Shown here in pieces: positions 4,972 through 6,400 of a stretch of 6,400 nt of DNA. The position numbers were made by a program, and so were the translations under genes. The stretch covers positions 1 through 6,400 of the forward strand of contig JAFQNZ010000116.1 in NCBI GenBank assembly GCA_017395715.1. The letters run 5' to 3'. Positions within the stretch are counted from its first letter, which is position 1. Each line of letters opens with the position of its first letter. This DNA comes from Clostridia bacterium. Its GTDB lineage: Bacteria > Bacillota > Clostridia > Oscillospirales > CAG-272. A model generated the notes under the pieces. That model ran no database searches. It was not told the origin of the DNA and saw only the letters and a list, made by a program, of their open reading frames with translations.

Positions 4972-5538
4972 ATGGCAATCAGAATATACATTGACCAAGG
5001 TCACAATCCGCAAAACCCCAACGCAGGCGCTGAGGGAAACGGTTTACGCGAGCAGGATCTCACCTACGAAATCGGCAGACTCACAGCCGACCTTTTGGCG
5101 GCAAACCCCAATTTTGAAGTGCGGCTTTCCCGCCCCACCCCCGAAACCTCGCTCGGCACGACCAATGCCGAAAGCCTTGCCGCGCGCGTCAACGATGCCA
5201 ACCAGTGGGGCGCAGATTATTTCATCAGCCTGCACGCCAATGCCTCCACCATCACCTCGGCAAGCGGTGCGGAGGGCTATATCTACCGCGCAGACTCCCC
5301 TGCCGAAGATCTGTCCGAAGATATCGTGGAGGGCATCAGCGAGGCAACGGGCCTTGCTGACCGCGGCGTGTTCGTGCGCCCCTCTCTCTATGTCCTGCGG
5401 CGCACGCAAATGCCGTCGACCCTCATTGAGATGGGCTTCATCACAAACGCCGTGGACGCAACACTTATGTCGCAAAACCCCGGGCTGTTTGCCGAGGGGA
5501 TCTACAACGGCATTTTAGAGTATTTTAATCTCGATTAG
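4972..5538 (+). CDS. N-acetylmuramoyl-L-alanine amidase (Amidase_3 family), no signal peptide
   Basis: Peptidoglycan hydrolase of 188 residues that would cut the bond between N-acetylmuramic acid and L-alanine. The single Amidase_3 domain fills the protein. Expected zinc ligands are H11 (DQGHNP), E27 (GNGLREQDL) and H88 (ISLHANA), with the catalytic glutamate E153 in TLIEMGFITN. The conserved R54 in LSRP is also present. The ribosome binding site supports the start at 4972; the protein then begins directly with the first strand (MAIRIYIDQGH), leaving no signal peptide and no wall-binding domain. Such proteins need another release route: mother-cell lysis as with CwlC of Bacillus subtilis, phage-type holin release, or non-classical export. 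No phage genes are near. Its stop overlaps the stop of the convergent downstream gene by 4 bp. The enzyme family is secure; the biological role is inferred. Confidence 0.93.
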   Translation: MAIRIYIDQGHNPQNPNAGAEGNGLREQDLTYEIGRLTADLLAANPNFEVRLSRPTPETSLGTTNAESLAARVNDANQWGADYFISLHANASTITSASGAEGYIYRADSPAEDLSEDIVEGISEATGLADRGVFVRPSLYVLRRTQMPSTLIEMGFITNAVDATLMSQNPGLFAEGIYNGILEYFNLD

Positions 5539-6400
5539 TTCTCGGATGCGCGCATGACCTCTTCGTAAGCCGACATGATGCCGATCTTGCCGCTTTCGTA
5601 GGTCAAGCCGCCCTGAAAGTAGGCTGTGTAAGGCGGACGCAGAGGTCCGTCTGCCGAAAGCTCGATCGATGCGCCCTGCACGAATGCACCCGCCGCCATG
5701 ATGACTTTGTCGGTATAGCCCGGCATTTCCCACGGCTCGGGGGTAGCAAAGGCATCCACGGGAGAGCCCTTTTGAATGCCGCGGCAGAACGCACAAAGGT
5801 TTTCGGGTGTGCCACACTTCACCTGCTGAATGATGTCATAACGCAGCTCGTCAAAGCGCGGCTCAACCGCAAAGCCTGCTTTTTCAAACATAAAAGCAGC
5901 AAGAGCGGCGGTTTTGAGTGCCTGTGCTGTGGTGTGGGGGGCATAGAAAAAGCCCTTGAAAAGATCGCGGTTTTGACCAAAAGTCGCGCCGACTTCATTG
6001 CCCACGCCAACTGTGGTCAGGCGGTAGGAGGCAAGCTCCACCGCTTTGGCAGTACCCGCAAGGTAGCCGCCCGACTGCGCCATGCCGCCGCCTGCGTTTT
6101 TGATTAGCGAGCCTGCCATCAAGTCAACACCCACCGAGGTAGGCTCGCACTCGTCGCAGAATTCGCCGTAGCAGTTATCAACAAAAATATAAGCATCACT
6201 TCTCGCCTTGCAGAACTTGACAAGCTCTCCGATCTCCTTGACCGAAAGGGTCGGTCTGTCAAGATAGCCCTTGGAGCGCTGCACAAACACCATTTTCACG
6301 TTTTTGTCTTTCAATGCTTCCTCAATGGCGGGGTAATCGAAGCTACCGTTAAAGGGAATCTCTTTGTAAACTACGCCGAAATCGGCAAGAGAGCCGTTGC
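5535..6400 (-). CDS. Aluminium-resistance / methionine gamma-lyase family protein, 5'-partial
   Basis: PLP-dependent enzyme of aspartate aminotransferase fold type I, in the family named for aluminium resistance and related to cystathionine beta-lyase and methionine gamma-lyase. The reading frame is open to the right edge (it starts mid-codon, then NGSLADFGVVYKE), giving 287 visible residues of a family usually about 400-430 long. The missing part is the N-terminus. The TTG at 6314-6312 is an internal leucine and not a start. Visible hallmarks are VQRSKGY, the cofactor-binding aspartate in FVDNCYGEF (codon 6179-6177), and the likely Schiff-base lysine in GSLIKNAGGG (codon 6101-6099). Further along are GNEVGATFG and the C-terminal RPPYTAYFQGGLTYE. 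True substrate is uncertain: many members are called lyases only by homology. It converges on the amidase gene with a 4-bp tail overlap and no terminator between. Confidence 0.9.
   Translation of the reverse strand, partial: NGSLADFGVVYKEIPFNGSFDYPAIEEALKDKNVKMVFVQRSKGYLDRPTLSVKEIGELVKFCKARSDAYIFVDNCYGEFCDECEPTSVGVDLMAGSLIKNAGGGMAQSGGYLAGTAKAVELASYRLTTVGVGNEVGATFGQNRDLFKGFFYAPHTTAQALKTAALAAFMFEKAGFAVEPRFDELRYDIIQQVKCGTPENLCAFCRGIQKGSPVDAFATPEPWEMPGYTDKVIMAAGAFVQGASIELSADGPLRPPYTAYFQGGLTYESGKIGIMSAYEEVMRASEN

Noticed and set aside
4901..5518. A 205-residue plus-strand open frame overlapping the amidase gene
   Set aside because: It is the other frame of the amidase, has low-complexity Pro/Ala/Ser/Arg composition and no ribosome binding site. 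The amidase has recognisable catalytic motifs.
4972..5538. The amidase as a phage endolysin marking a prophage
   Set aside because: No holin, structural phage gene, integrase or attachment site is visible, and the flanking genes are chromosomal types.
6312..6314. TTG as the start of the aluminium-resistance protein
   Set aside because: The frame continues to the window edge with family-like residues (NGSLADFGVVYKE and onward), so this codon is an internal leucine and the gene is cut by the window.

Overview
The window looks like chromosomal DNA of a low-to-moderate GC member of the Bacillota, probably a Clostridia-type gut or anaerobic lineage. The evidence is strong AGGAGG-type ribosome binding sites, textbook sigma-A promoters, a YtrA-type GntR/ABC cassette, an HPr-like protein, and an aluminium-resistance (methionine gamma-lyase family) protein. 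No species can be named from the sequence alone. I see no integrase, transposase, tRNA, rRNA or CRISPR array. The region reads as ordinary core and semi-core genome made of short transcription units.

Layout. From the left edge to 1131 (+) is a metallo-beta-lactamase-fold hydrolase that ends in a strong intrinsic terminator and may begin outside the window. At 1329-1580 (+) is an 83-residue HPr-like protein under a perfect consensus promoter. It lacks the phosphocarrier histidine but keeps the region around the regulatory serine, and it is followed by a run of hairpins, the last of which is a terminator shared with the convergent operon. From 3948 down to 1690 (-) is a three-gene operon: GntR/YtrA-type repressor, ABC ATPase, ABC-2-like membrane protein. 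Its genes overlap (17 bp and 4 bp). It starts from a second perfect promoter whose first transcribed bases are four 9-bp tandem repeats.

From 4879 down to 4121 (-) is a TtcA-like tRNA thiolation enzyme whose stop codon lies inside its own terminator. Divergent from it, 4972-5538 (+) is a short N-acetylmuramoyl-L-alanine amidase with all four expected catalytic or zinc residues but no signal peptide. Its 3' end overlaps by 4 bp the 3' end of the last gene (5535 to the right edge, -), a PLP-dependent aluminium-resistance/methionine gamma-lyase family protein cut at its N-terminus by the window edge.

The GntR-ABC-permease operon is the only clear multi-gene functional unit: a self-regulated transporter module, by analogy linked to cell-envelope stress. 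The other genes seem to be independent housekeeping units. I did not find convincing evidence of a wholly new system. The most unusual points are the histidine-less HPr homologue, the matched pair of full-consensus extended -10 promoters, and the repeat-bearing leader of the GntR operon.
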